NCBI RefSeq assembly: GCF_012933505.1
Contig: NZ_JABBNB010000004.1
Span: 1 to 64,000 of the forward strand
DNA: 64,000 nt
From: Gordonia asplenii
Lineage (GTDB): Bacteria; Actinomycetota; Actinomycetes; Mycobacteriales; Mycobacteriaceae
Direction: 5' to 3'
In this document: positions 27,051 through 35,771 of the stretch, piece by piece
How positions within the stretch are numbered: the first letter of the stretch is position 1
Layout of the letters: each line of letters opens with the position of its first letter
The notes under the pieces: generated by a model
Told to the model about the DNA's origin: nothing
Databases searched by the model: none
Seen by the model: only the letters and a program-made list of their open reading frames with translations
Translations under genes and position numbers: made by a program

Positions 27051-27405
27051 TTTGCTGGTGGAGCCGTACCTCTCCGCTGGTTGAGCCGGACCCCTTCCGC
27101 TGGTTGAGCCGTACCCCTTCCGCTGGTGGATCGGTACCCCTTCCGCTGGTTGAGCCGCGAGGAGCGCTAGCGACGAGCGTGTCGAAACCCCTGTACCACA
27201 ATGCATTTGATGGTAGCGCACGTCGAAGTAGCGCTAGCCGAGGTCCGTGTCGAAACCACGGTGACACAACGGATTTCGTGTCCACCGGTGGTTTCGACTC
27301 GGCTGCGCCTCGCTCAACCAGCGGAGACGGGACGCCTCGCTCAACCAGCGGAGACGGGACGCCTCGCTCAACCAGCGGAGACGAGACCCCTCGCTCGTCA
27401 GGTAC
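27051..27405. repeat. Palindromic repeat block between converging genes
   Basis: This gap holds repeats only. Four copies of a 23-bp unit containing CCGCTGGTTGAGCC start at 27074, 27097, 27120 and 27143. Three copies of a 27-bp unit with the inverse motif GCTCAACCAGCGG start at 27312, 27339 and 27366. The centre has GTGTCGAAACCAC at about 27249 and GTGGTTTCGAC at about 27287 in inverted order, so the whole block can fold into one long hairpin. Bases 27173-27213 recur perfectly, inverted, at 42377-42417. It lies between converging stops at 27044 and 27409 and could end transcription from both sides. No protein gene is credible here. Confidence 0.85.
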
Positions 27406-27408
27406 CTC

Positions 27409-29130
27409 CTAGGACTCCAGCTTGCTGTAGTAGACGTCGACCTTCTGGTCGGTGATGCCCGCCGAGGCCAGCAGCGCCTTGGCGGCCGTCGCGGTGTTCT
27501 CCTCCGCGGTGAACCACACGATGTGGATGTTTCCGGCCGCCGCGACCTGCTGCTTGGCCTGCTCGAGGAGCGTCTTGGTGCCCGCCCAGTTCGGGTCGAA
27601 GACGCCCCCGTTCACATGCTGGTCGTATCCGGTCGACAGGGTGATCAAGAACGAACCGGCCGGACCGAAACCGTCGAACTCATAGTCGCCCTGCTTGACG
27701 GCGTACACCGACGGCATGTCGGTGATCTGATAGTTGTACTTCGTCGCGTCACCCGGTCGCTTGGTACCGGTCCGCACCAACGTGATCTGTTGCTTGGCGG
27801 CCGCCTCGTTCTTGTCGATGATGTTGGACAAGTTGTCGCTCGTCTTGGTGTTGAACGGCAGGTATTTCGAGTTGGAGACGTTCGCACGGATCGACGTACC
27901 GTTGGGCAGGTTGCCGAGATTCACGGCGTCGCAGTTGGCGCGGGTCGTGGAGCCGAAATCGACCCGGACCACCTTGCTGCACGGGGAGGCCACCGCGTTT
28001 CCGTTGGCGGTGAACGAGACGTTCATGCCGTAGTTGATGTAGCCGGTGCGGTAGGTGTCCGACCGCAGCTTGCCCTGCAGATCCCAGGCGAACTGGCACA
28101 GCGCCGACGTGCACGAACCGGCGTTCGAGACGGCGCTCATCATCGGGTCGCGGACACCGATGCCGGGTGCGGGCACCGCGAGCAGCTCGGGTGCGAACGA
28201 CCGCTCGTTGGCGAACAGCTTCTCCCGATCGTTGTCGGTCATCGGCGCGACATCGGTGTCGATCGTGTACTTGATGCCGTCGGCGGTGGTGCTGGAACCC
28301 TTGATGTGGGTGACTTCTTTGCTCTCCGGGTCGAAGGTCGTGGTCATGCTGCCGACCGTGATGGTGTTGCCGGTCATGGTGACCTTGGGATCCGATGTCG
28401 GCCAGAAGCGAGCGTCGGGCAACCCGTTGTTGGGTGCGGGCAGTTCCTGACCCAGCGACGTGCTTGCGGCGGAGTCGCCGATGGCGAGGCGGCCGGCGAG
28501 TTTGCGCGGCGACAAGAAGCTGCCCAGCCAGAGGAGTCCGGTGCCGTCGGTGTCGGCCCACTTGGAGGCCACCGAGTCCAGGTCGAGCGACGTCGGGGCA
28601 TTGGGGATCAGCTTGGTCCAGAACTCCTTCGGGCCGTTCGCGTAGACGTTGTTGCCGATCTGGCGATACTGCGCTTCTTGCGTGTCGAGCTTGATCGTGC
28701 CCTCGGAGTTGTTGGCGCTGGACACCACCAAATTCTTGAACTCGATCGAGTCTTCGGTCGGGTTCGTCGAGGTGGTGTAGGTGTACTTCAGTGTCCCGGA
28801 GAATTTCGCACCGGCGGTCTGCCCGAACTTGAAGACCACCTTGTCGAGTTCCTGCTGCGCGCGGAACGCCGCAGTCGGGCCGCCGTCGCTGGAGTGCGGG
28901 AACGGAATGAACGACACCGCAAGAGCGATCACCAGCAGCACGGCCGCCGCGATCAGGGCGATCAGCGGCCCCTTGCCGCCTTTCGCCGCCGGAGCCGGTT
29001 GTGGCGCGCCCGGGCCGGGAGGCGCCATCGGAGCCCCGGGTCCTCCCGGGCCGCCCGGTCCAGCAGGTCCCGCCGGTCCGTACGGGGCGGACCCGGGGGC
29101 ACCCGGTCCCGGAGGAAAGTTCGTCGCCAT
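27409..29130 (-). CDS. Membrane-anchored exported protein of unknown function (paralogue A)
   Basis: A 573-residue protein: an N-terminal Pro/Gly/Ala-rich tail of about 50 residues (GPAGPAGPGGPGGPGAP), one membrane helix (PLIALIAAAVLLVIALAVSF, about residues 54-75) ending in SFIPFP, and a large extracytoplasmic part. It is a paralogue of the next gene upstream: both share the SFIPFP segment after the helix, a NYG...VVRV segment with a Cys pair, KYLPF/KYLPI, LVRTG, GDYxFDGF, and a C-terminal segment ending IVWFTAEE/IIWYVSEH. I recognise no named family. GAGAGG about 9 bases upstream supports the ATG at 29130. A role in the cell envelope is likely. Confidence 0.75.
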   Translation of the reverse strand: MATNFPPGPGAPGSAPYGPAGPAGPGGPGGPGAPMAPPGPGAPQPAPAAKGGKGPLIALIAAAVLLVIALAVSFIPFPHSSDGGPTAAFRAQQELDKVVFKFGQTAGAKFSGTLKYTYTTSTNPTEDSIEFKNLVVSSANNSEGTIKLDTQEAQYRQIGNNVYANGPKEFWTKLIPNAPTSLDLDSVASKWADTDGTGLLWLGSFLSPRKLAGRLAIGDSAASTSLGQELPAPNNGLPDARFWPTSDPKVTMTGNTITVGSMTTTFDPESKEVTHIKGSSTTADGIKYTIDTDVAPMTDNDREKLFANERSFAPELLAVPAPGIGVRDPMMSAVSNAGSCTSALCQFAWDLQGKLRSDTYRTGYINYGMNVSFTANGNAVASPCSKVVRVDFGSTTRANCDAVNLGNLPNGTSIRANVSNSKYLPFNTKTSDNLSNIIDKNEAAAKQQITLVRTGTKRPGDATKYNYQITDMPSVYAVKQGDYEFDGFGPAGSFLITLSTGYDQHVNGGVFDPNWAGTKTLLEQAKQQVAAAGNIHIVWFTAEENTATAAKALLASAGITDQKVDVYYSKLES

Positions 29131-29285
29131 CGCTCATGCCTCTCGATCGTCACGTGACCGTCTATTCGAGGTTGCTGAAACCCCCGACGCAATTTTCGGG
29201 CATATCGTATCGCGTCGATACGACAATATCGCTGATCACCGGGCGACGAGTCAGTCGGCCGACCGATGGGCGCAACGGTCGCTGA

Positions 29286-30884
29286 TCAGGCCGATGCGGG
29301 TCGGTCAGACACCTCGATCGAGGTGACGCCCGCGGTAGTGAGAAGTTTGCCGAATGCGTCGAGGGCCTCGTGTTCGCTGACGTACCAGATGATCGCGGTG
29401 CCCGACGCCGCATCGACTTGGCGTCGAGCCTGCGACACGAGCGTCGAATATCCCGACCAGGCCTCGTCGAAGCTGCCGTCTTTGACGTGATCGGCGTATC
29501 CCGGTGCCAGGGCGACGTAGTACTTGCCGGACGGGCTGAAGCCGTCGAAGGTGTAGTCACCCGCCCGCACACCGATCGTCGACGGGTTTCCCGTGACCTG
29601 GAAGTTGTACTTCTCAGCGTCGGAGAGTTTGCTGCCCGTGCGCACCAGCCGCGGCGACGTCGCACCAGCCTTCTGGTTGTTGTCGACGTCGGAGGTCAGC
29701 ATGGCGGTTGAGTAGGTCGCAATCGGCAGGTACTTGGTGCCGGTGAACGACATCGACACGGTGCTCCCCGGCGGGGCGCCGTGGGCGGTGCACCGATAGG
29801 TCACATCCTGTTTCACGGGGACACGCACGACGCGGTCGCAGTCGCTGGTCAGCGTCGACTCGCCGGCGACGACCGACGATTTGACGCCGTAGTTCGTGTA
29901 GCCCTCGACGACGGTTGAGGCGTTCACCAGGGAACCGGTGAGGGTCACGTCGAAGGCGCACCCCGACGCCGAGCAGGGGCCAACGCGCTTGGCCGACGGG
30001 CGCTCGATCGCGGGGGTCGCGGCGATGACGGGCACCGCCGCCAGTTCGGGAATGAGTGCGCGACCGCCGGTGTAGACCTTGCCGATCGCCGCGTCGTTCG
30101 CCGGTTGAACGGTCAGATCGAGCTTGGCGGACTCGGTGTAGTTGCGGTACAGCCCCACGATTCTCGTGACGTCACGCGACTTCGGATCGAAGGTCGTCGT
30201 CAGATCGTCGATGGTGAACGTGTTGCCGGTGAGCTCGACGTCGGGGACCTGAGTCGCCCAGAATCTGCTGTCGGGCAGTCTCGGTTCGTCCGGGTCGACC
30301 GCGGGGCCGGGCGCCGACGTCGAACTGACGGTCGGAGTGACCAGCCGCATCCCCATGTTGAGCGGCGCGAGCAGTGCGCTCAGGTTCGGGACGCCCGATC
30401 CCTTCGACATGACCCATTTGTCATCGACGTTGGCCCAGTCGTAGCCGTCGGACGGAGCCGCGAGCACCGCCTTCCAGAAGGAGCTCGGGGCGTTGACGAA
30501 GGTTCGGTTGGCGAGCACGCGGTACTGCGCGCGATGCCCGGCGAAGATCAGTGTGCCCTCCGCGTTTCCCGACGTGGTCACGACCAGGTCGGTGAACTCG
30601 AATGTCTTCTCGCGGCCCGGGTTCGACGCCGCGCCGTACTTGCTGCCGCCGGAGGTGAAGGATCCGCTGTATTTGATGCCCGACTTACCGGCCATCTGGA
30701 ACGCGATCTCATCGGCGGCCCGCAGTGCGGTGAAGTTGGGTCCCGGACCGCCCGACCCCGTCCGCGGAAACGGAATGAAGGACACGATCACCGCCGTGAC
30801 CAGCACCAACGCTGCGAGCGCCACCGCGAGCGGGGCCTTCGTCGAAGAGTTGCGTGCGGGCATCGAATAGCTGGGATGGTTCAT
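29286..30884 (-). CDS. Membrane-anchored exported protein of unknown function (paralogue B)
   Basis: A 532-residue paralogue of the gene downstream, with a short N-terminal tail instead of the Pro/Gly-rich one, then a membrane helix (LAVALAALVLVTAVIVSF) leading into SFIPFP and a long extracytoplasmic region. It has two conserved Cys pairs (GPCSASGCAF and TSDCDRVVRV...VTYRCTAHG) that probably form disulphides. The ATG at 30884 has GGGGGG upstream. The 155-bp gap to paralogue A suggests a tandem duplication transcribed as a unit. It is divergent from uvrD1, with promoters for both presumably in 30885-31023. Function unknown. Confidence 0.75.
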   Translation of the reverse strand: MNHPSYSMPARNSSTKAPLAVALAALVLVTAVIVSFIPFPRTGSGGPGPNFTALRAADEIAFQMAGKSGIKYSGSFTSGGSKYGAASNPGREKTFEFTDLVVTTSGNAEGTLIFAGHRAQYRVLANRTFVNAPSSFWKAVLAAPSDGYDWANVDDKWVMSKGSGVPNLSALLAPLNMGMRLVTPTVSSTSAPGPAVDPDEPRLPDSRFWATQVPDVELTGNTFTIDDLTTTFDPKSRDVTRIVGLYRNYTESAKLDLTVQPANDAAIGKVYTGGRALIPELAAVPVIAATPAIERPSAKRVGPCSASGCAFDVTLTGSLVNASTVVEGYTNYGVKSSVVAGESTLTSDCDRVVRVPVKQDVTYRCTAHGAPPGSTVSMSFTGTKYLPIATYSTAMLTSDVDNNQKAGATSPRLVRTGSKLSDAEKYNFQVTGNPSTIGVRAGDYTFDGFSPSGKYYVALAPGYADHVKDGSFDEAWSGYSTLVSQARRQVDAASGTAIIWYVSEHEALDAFGKLLTTAGVTSIEVSDRPASA

Positions 30885-31023
30885 CGAGGCCCCCCGTGAT
30901 CAGCGCGACTTCCTCATGAAGCGCGATTTGGCGATCGCAATGTTATCGGTCGGTCGTGCGGTGACCCGCGCAGGCATCGACCGACCGCGTTGTCAGTGGG
31001 CCGGAGTAGCCTTGGCAACCGAT

Positions 31024-33507
31024 ATGACAGCACCAGCCACGCACTCCACCGACTCTGATCGGATCGCCCCGCTACTCGACGGACTCAACCCGCAGCAGCG
31101 GGCTGCCGTGCTGCACAGCGGCCCCCCGCTGCTGATCGTCGCGGGCGCCGGATCGGGTAAGACCGCCGTGTTGACCAGGCGAATCGCCTACCTGCTCGCC
31201 GCCCGTGATGTCTCGCCGGGGCAGGTGCTGGCCATCACGTTCACCAACAAGGCTGCCGCCGAGATGCGCGAGCGCGTCATCGGACTGGTCGGTCCGCGCG
31301 CCAACTTCATGTGGGTCTCCACGTTCCACTCCACGTGTGTGCGGATACTGCGCGCGCAGTCGGCACTGCTGACCGGGATGAACTCCAATTTCTCGATCTA
31401 CGACGCCGACGATTCGCATCGACTGCTCGGCATGATCATCCGCGACCTCGACCTCGATGTGAAGAAGTTCGCGCCGCGCGGCGTCGGCGTGATCATCTCC
31501 AACTACAAGAACGAGCTGATCGGGCCGGAACAGGCGATCGACGACACCGCCGACAGCGAGCCGACCGCCAAGCAGATCGCCGAGATCTATCGCATCTACC
31601 AACGCCGTCTGCGTGAGGCCAATGCCTTCGACTTCGACGACCTCATCGGCGAGACCGTCGCGCTGCTGCGTGAGCATCCGGCCGTCGCCGAGTACTACCG
31701 GCGGCGGTTTCGGCACGTCCTCGTCGACGAATATCAGGACACCAACCACGCGCAGTACGTTCTGGTGCGGGAGTTGGTCGGCGAGGAGCCGACGGCAGAC
31801 GGGTTGACGCCGTCGGAGCTGTGCGTCGTCGGCGACGCGGACCAGTCGATCTACGCCTTCCGCGGCGCGACGATCCGCAACATCGAAGAGTTCGAGCGCG
31901 ACTTCCCGAACGCGGAAACCATTCTGCTGGAACAGAATTACCGATCGACGCAGACGATCCTGTCCGCGGCCAACGCGGTGATCTCGAGGAATGCCGGCCG
32001 GCGTGAGAAGAGGTTGTGGACCGATTCGGGCGACGGCGAGCTGATCGTCGGGTACGTCGCCGATTCCGATCGCGAGGAGTCGAATTTCATCGCGACCGAA
32101 GTCGAACGCCTCACCGACTATTCGATCGGCGGGTCGTCGAGCCAGAAGTATTCGGACATCGCAATCTTCTACCGCACCAACACCGGATCCCGTGCCATCG
32201 AGGAGGTCTTCGTGCGGCATGGGATTCCGTACAAAGTCGTCGGCGGCACGCGCTTCTACGAACGGAAGGAAGTACGCGACGTCATCGCGTACCTGCGGGT
32301 GGTGGCCAATCCCGACGACGCCGTCAGCGTCCGGCGAATCCTCAACACGCCGCGCCGCGGCATCGGCGATCGGTCCGAAGCCGTCGTCGCGGTGCATGCG
32401 GAGAACCTCGGCATCACCTTCTACCAGGGGCTACTCGACGCCGCGGAGGGCAAGGTGGCACTGCTGAACAAGGGCGGTGTACGCGCGATCAGTACCTTCG
32501 TCGACCTGATCGAGGGGCTCCGCAATGACTTCCTGGCGACCTACGGCGACGCCGAGAGCGCCGAGGCCGACGTCGCCTTCATGGATGCAACCACCGACGG
32601 CCCCGACATCGGGGAACTCGTCGACGCCATCGTCGATCGCAGCGGATACCGCCGTGAACTAGAAGCGTCGAGTGACCCGCAGGACGGTGCGCGTCTGGAC
32701 AACCTGAACGAACTGGTCGCTGTCGCACGGGATTTCAGCAGGGAAGCCACCGAGGCGGCCGACGACGATTTCGATGATCCCGACGGCGGAGCGGTCGTCG
32801 GCGCGCAGGACACCGACGGCGAACCCGAGCCCGGTTCGCTGGCCGCGTTCCTGGAGAAGGTGGCGCTCGTCGCCGACGCCGACCAACTGCCCGACGAGGG
32901 ATCCGGTGTCGTCACCCTCATGACGCTGCACACGGCGAAGGGATTGGAGTTTCCCGTCGTCTTCGTAACCGGTTGGGAGGACGGGCATTTCCCGCATATG
33001 CGCGCCCTCGGCGACCCGGCCGAACTGAGCGAGGAACGACGCCTGGCGTACGTCGGCATCACTCGCGCCAAGGAGAGGTTATACCTGACCCGCTCGGTGA
33101 CCCGGGCGTCGTGGGGACAGCCGGTGTCGAATCCGGAATCGCGCTTCCTGCAGGAGATTCCGCAGCATCTGCTGGACTGGCGCAAGACCGAGCGGCGTCG
33201 GGGGCCGCGCGACTTCGGGTCGTCAGGCGGTTCGTTCGGCTACAAGTCGACCGAATATGGTTCGGGCACAAGCAGTTTCGGCGCAGGCCGAGGCCGATCG
33301 TCGTACTCGTCGGATCCCGCGCGGGGCCGTAACAAACAGGTCCACTACAACATCGGCGAACGTATGAGCCACCCCAAGTACGGCATGGGTAAGGCCGTGG
33401 CGAAGGAGGGCAGCGGCAGCACCGAGCGCATCACCTTCGACTTCGGCGGCAAGGTCGGGCGGATGACCTTCATGACCCTCGGCGGATTGCCCGGCGAGAA
33501 GCTGTAG
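31024..33507 (+). CDS. pcrA: UvrD1/PcrA-type superfamily 1A DNA helicase
   Basis: ATP-dependent 3'-5' DNA helicase used in nucleotide excision repair, replication restart and removal of proteins from DNA. The ATG at 31024 gives 827 residues, near the usual length. Visible motifs: Q motif LNPQQRAAV at 21-29, Walker A GAGSGKT at 41-47, FTNKAAAEMRERV (Ia), VDEYQDTNHAQ (II), GDADQSIYAFRGA (III), LEQNYRST (IV), TLHTAKGLEFPVVF (V) and YVGITRAKERLYL (VI). The C-terminus (MSHPKYGMGKAVAKEG, ITFDFGGKVGRM) is the Tudor-like domain that binds RNA polymerase. It is the orthologue of Rv0949, and the neighbouring order agrees. Confidence 0.96.
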   Translation: MTAPATHSTDSDRIAPLLDGLNPQQRAAVLHSGPPLLIVAGAGSGKTAVLTRRIAYLLAARDVSPGQVLAITFTNKAAAEMRERVIGLVGPRANFMWVSTFHSTCVRILRAQSALLTGMNSNFSIYDADDSHRLLGMIIRDLDLDVKKFAPRGVGVIISNYKNELIGPEQAIDDTADSEPTAKQIAEIYRIYQRRLREANAFDFDDLIGETVALLREHPAVAEYYRRRFRHVLVDEYQDTNHAQYVLVRELVGEEPTADGLTPSELCVVGDADQSIYAFRGATIRNIEEFERDFPNAETILLEQNYRSTQTILSAANAVISRNAGRREKRLWTDSGDGELIVGYVADSDREESNFIATEVERLTDYSIGGSSSQKYSDIAIFYRTNTGSRAIEEVFVRHGIPYKVVGGTRFYERKEVRDVIAYLRVVANPDDAVSVRRILNTPRRGIGDRSEAVVAVHAENLGITFYQGLLDAAEGKVALLNKGGVRAISTFVDLIEGLRNDFLATYGDAESAEADVAFMDATTDGPDIGELVDAIVDRSGYRRELEASSDPQDGARLDNLNELVAVARDFSREATEAADDDFDDPDGGAVVGAQDTDGEPEPGSLAAFLEKVALVADADQLPDEGSGVVTLMTLHTAKGLEFPVVFVTGWEDGHFPHMRALGDPAELSEERRLAYVGITRAKERLYLTRSVTRASWGQPVSNPESRFLQEIPQHLLDWRKTERRRGPRDFGSSGGSFGYKSTEYGSGTSSFGAGRGRSSYSSDPARGRNKQVHYNIGERMSHPKYGMGKAVAKEGSGSTERITFDFGGKVGRMTFMTLGGLPGEKL

Positions 33508-33511
33508 GGGA

Positions 33512-33813
33512 GGCGGCGTTCCCCGTGGCTCCTCCAGTGCCGAACGGGCGGCGTTCCCCGTCGCTCTGCGAGTGCTGTACGGGCGGTGTGCTGGCGGCGT
33601 TCCCCGTCGCTCCCCGAGTGCTGAACGGGCGGCGTTCCCCGTCGCTCCCCGAGTGCTGAACGGGCGGCGTACCCCAACGCTCCCTGAGTGCTGAACGGGC
33701 GGTGTTCCCCGTCGCTCCGCGAGTGCTGTACTGGCGGCGTTCCCCGTCGCTCCCCGAGTGCCGAACCGGCGGTGTACGGGCGGCGTACCCCATCGCTCCC
33801 CGAGTGCCGAAGC
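33512..33813. repeat. Tandem repeat, eight 35-bp units
   Basis: Right after the helicase gene come eight copies of a 35-bp unit containing GGCGGCGTTCCCCGTCGCT and CCGAGTGCTGAACG. The units start at 33512, 33547, 33593, 33628, 33663, 33698, 33733 and 33779. An extra 11-bp piece (GGCGGTGTNCN-like) comes before units 3 and 8. Units differ at a few positions. There are no unique spacers, so this is not CRISPR. The last unit runs straight into the palindrome at 33796-33837. Together these fill the gap between the converging helicase and M23 genes. Confidence 0.9.
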
Positions 33814-34157
33814 GAGGAACGAGCTTCGGTGTAACGAGGGGTTGGTAAGACGACAGTCTTACTGGGGGACGGGTTTCGGGGAGCGCAACCGCTGTGCGAC
33901 ACGATCGAGGACGGTGTCGGTGTTGCTGCTGCGATCGGCTCATGCACGTTGAAGACTTCGGCGCAGTGGAACTCTTGAATGAGGCGATTGTGGTTGCGTC
34001 AACGAGTTCGTCTCGCGGCCCCTGTAAGGAAGATGCCATGTCTCCGCAGTTCAGAGGTTTGACTGGACATGGCATCTTGCATTATCGCGTCCACCAGCGA
34101 AGCGGTGTCGAGGCTCGTTACACCGAAGCTCGCAAGCTCGCTTCGGCACTCGGGGAG
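33796..34157. repeat. Inverted pair of about 43-bp palindromic elements
   Basis: Bases 33796-33837 (CTCCCCGAGTGCCGAAGCGA and onwards to AACGAG) and 34114-34157 are inverted copies of each other, differing only in the few central bases. Each is itself imperfectly palindromic: GCCGAAGC pairs with GCTTCGG inside the element. They flank about 275 bp that includes a separate hairpin (34030-34078). No gene is supported in 33508-34243. The pair could be ends of a small non-autonomous mobile element or REP-type repeats acting as a bidirectional terminator. Confidence 0.75.
34030..34078. repeat. 13-bp perfect stem hairpin
   Basis: AAGATGCCATGTC at 34030-34042 and its exact reverse complement at 34066-34078 enclose a 23-base loop. 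There is no T-run after it on either strand. It is not part of the neighbouring palindromic repeats and its meaning is unknown. Confidence 0.7.
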
Positions 34158-34243
34158 CGGAGGTGGTCGCCTCGCCGCTCTGAGGAGCGGAGGTGGTCGC
34201 TTCGGCACTCGGAAAGCAGGAAACCTTCCAACAGACGCAGAAC

Positions 34244-35371
34244 CTATCCGGTGTACGCCGACAGCCGCACGCCGTGCTGGGCGAGCCAGGGCATCGGGTC
34301 GATTTTGGTGGTGCCGTTCTTCCACACCTCGAAGTGCAGGTGCGGTCCGGTGGAGAAGCCTTCGCTACCGACCAGAGCGATCACGTCGCCCGCGGTGACG
34401 TGCTGGCCCTTCTGGACCAGCAGGCCGGCGGTCGCCATGTGCCCGTACATGGTGACGGTGCCGTCGGCGCCGCGGATCTGGATCCAGTTGCCGTAGCCCG
34501 ACGCCGGGCCCGAGGCGATCACGACGCCGTCGGACGCGGCGTGAATCGGTGTGCCGAGCGGGGCGGCCATGTCGATGCCGCCGTGGAACGAGCCCCAGCG
34601 ATCGCAGAAGCACGAGGTGAACTGGTAGGCGCCCAGCGGGATGGGCGACATGAACATCGGCCTGCGGGCCAAGTTCTCGCGAGCCTGCTCGGCAGCGGCG
34701 ATCTGCTTGCCCACGGCAAGCTGCTTGGTGAAGTTGCTCATGTCCGCGCTCGACGCGGCGGGTGCCACGCCAGGCCCCTGATCGACGACGGTGCCCGCCG
34801 CGGGGTCGACGGGAGCCGTCGTGGCGGCCACGTTGTCGTCGTGGTTGGCGGTGATCTGGGTGGCCGCGGCTACCGCGGCGCCGGCGGCGATGGCGACGAG
34901 CGCGGCTCGCCCGCCCTTGAGAGCAGTCGGCGGCGCGGAGACGCGGTGCTTGCCCGACCCGCGGCGCGGAGACGGGGTCTTGGTCCGGAACGGCTTGGGT
35001 TCGCCGACGGCGTCGTAATCGTCGTCGGCGACGTAGGCCGGGATCTCCGGGACGTCCGGGGTGGTCCGCAGCGACCCGCGGTGGGTGCTGGTGGCGAGGT
35101 CGTCGTCGAACTCGCTCTCCGGGATCAGGATGTCTTGGGTGATCTCCGAGTGGGTGGGGCGGTAACCCTCGGTGCTGGTGAGCGCCGAAGCGTCGATCAC
35201 CGCTGAGTACGGTGCCGAGGCCTGCTCCCACCGGGAGTACGCCAGGTCGGCGAACGCGGGGTCGTACTCGTCGACCGGAATGATGGTGGTGACCTCGTCG
35301 CCGGAGATCTGAGCGAAACCTCCCGTACGGGGGTTTCGAGTCGCCGAACGTGCGTCTTCGCGTACTGGCAA
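34244..35371 (-). CDS. M23 family metallo-endopeptidase, membrane-anchored
   Basis: Zinc-dependent peptidoglycan endopeptidase of the LytM/M23 type, orthologous by position to Rv0950c. The 375-residue chain has a long acidic cytosolic N-terminus with SDEV/DDD-type stretches, a helix near residue 155 (ALVAIAAGAAVAAATQI) that anchors or exports it, an extracytoplasmic linker with a helix, and the M23 domain. Zinc ligands: His and Asp in HGGIDMA (about residue 263), YGHM, and the C-terminal HLHFE (about residue 346). The catalytic set looks complete. The start is uncertain: TTG 35371 is the earliest usable in-frame codon, with a weak AAGGA upstream. Direct GTGAC repeats lie about 80 bases upstream. 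Confidence 0.9.
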   Translation of the reverse strand: MPVREDARSATRNPRTGGFAQISGDEVTTIIPVDEYDPAFADLAYSRWEQASAPYSAVIDASALTSTEGYRPTHSEITQDILIPESEFDDDLATSTHRGSLRTTPDVPEIPAYVADDDYDAVGEPKPFRTKTPSPRRGSGKHRVSAPPTALKGGRAALVAIAAGAAVAAATQITANHDDNVAATTAPVDPAAGTVVDQGPGVAPAASSADMSNFTKQLAVGKQIAAAEQARENLARRPMFMSPIPLGAYQFTSCFCDRWGSFHGGIDMAAPLGTPIHAASDGVVIASGPASGYGNWIQIRGADGTVTMYGHMATAGLLVQKGQHVTAGDVIALVGSEGFSTGPHLHFEVWKNGTTKIDPMPWLAQHGVRLSAYTG

Positions 35372-35449
35372 GGCTCTGCACTCATCCTTTCGCGCGTCGA
35401 CTGCAGCCGGTCCGGGGTAAGACGATAGCCGCCTTGCCCGACGATGGCT

Positions 35450-35465
35450 GTGACCGTTTCGTGAC
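35450..35465 (-). promoter_or_regulatory. MtrA-like direct repeat upstream of the M23 gene
   Basis: Two GTGAC (GTCAC on the minus strand) elements 11 bp apart. MtrA of mycobacteria and corynebacteria binds loosely conserved direct repeats of GTCAC-type ahead of cell-wall hydrolase genes, so this is a reasonable candidate. It lies about 80 bases upstream of the M23 start. Inferred from pattern only. Confidence 0.35.
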
Positions 35466-35532
35466 TAACCCGTTTGACGGTAACGAAATGATTGCGGCAA
35501 GTCCAACGTTCGGTGGGTTTTGCCGGTGTTGC

Positions 35533-35548
35533 AGTGATTCACATCACA
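35533..35548. promoter_or_regulatory. CRP/GlxR-like operator upstream of sucCD
   Basis: AGTGATTCACATCACA matches the consensus TGTGA-N6-TCACA in 9 of 10 fixed positions. GlxR in corynebacteria and the CRP homologue Rv3676 in M. tuberculosis use such sites, and tricarboxylic acid cycle genes are among their known targets. It is 224 bp upstream of sucC, so it could act on an upstream promoter of sucCD or on the M23 gene. Confidence 0.5.
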
Positions 35549-35771
35549 AAATTCAATCCGGTCGCAGCATGTCGGGATCCACCTAAACACGGATCGGCGT
35601 GATGTACCAATCGTTATAAAGCGGACGCTGACCTGTGTCTACTCGCGAGTAGCGGGTGACCTGGCGCACAACCCGGGAGGTGCCCTCAACCTCGAAATTC
35701 GACAGGTTTAAAGTCCGATATGGCCCGCGTTACACCCAACCGGGCGGCAAACCAACGAGACGGTGAGCTGA

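Larger units (their letters stand above)
35372..35771. promoter_or_regulatory. Divergent regulatory region between the M23 gene and sucC
   Basis: This 400-bp region has no gene. It must hold promoters for the M23 peptidase (minus) and for sucCD (plus). Two sites stand out: the direct repeat GTGAC-N6-GTGAC at 35450-35465 and a CRP/GlxR-like palindrome at 35533-35548. Both are listed separately. The M23 side has a GGCAAGGCGGCTATCG segment typical of leaders of actinobacterial wall hydrolase genes, but I see no complete c-di-AMP riboswitch core. Confidence 0.55.

Noticed and set aside
33512..33813. CRISPR array
   Set aside because: Units follow each other directly every 35 bp without unique spacers, and no cas gene is near.
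35372..35640. c-di-AMP (ydaO-type) riboswitch ahead of the M23 gene
   Set aside because: Such riboswitches precede some actinobacterial wall hydrolases, but the required conserved core segments are not present together here.
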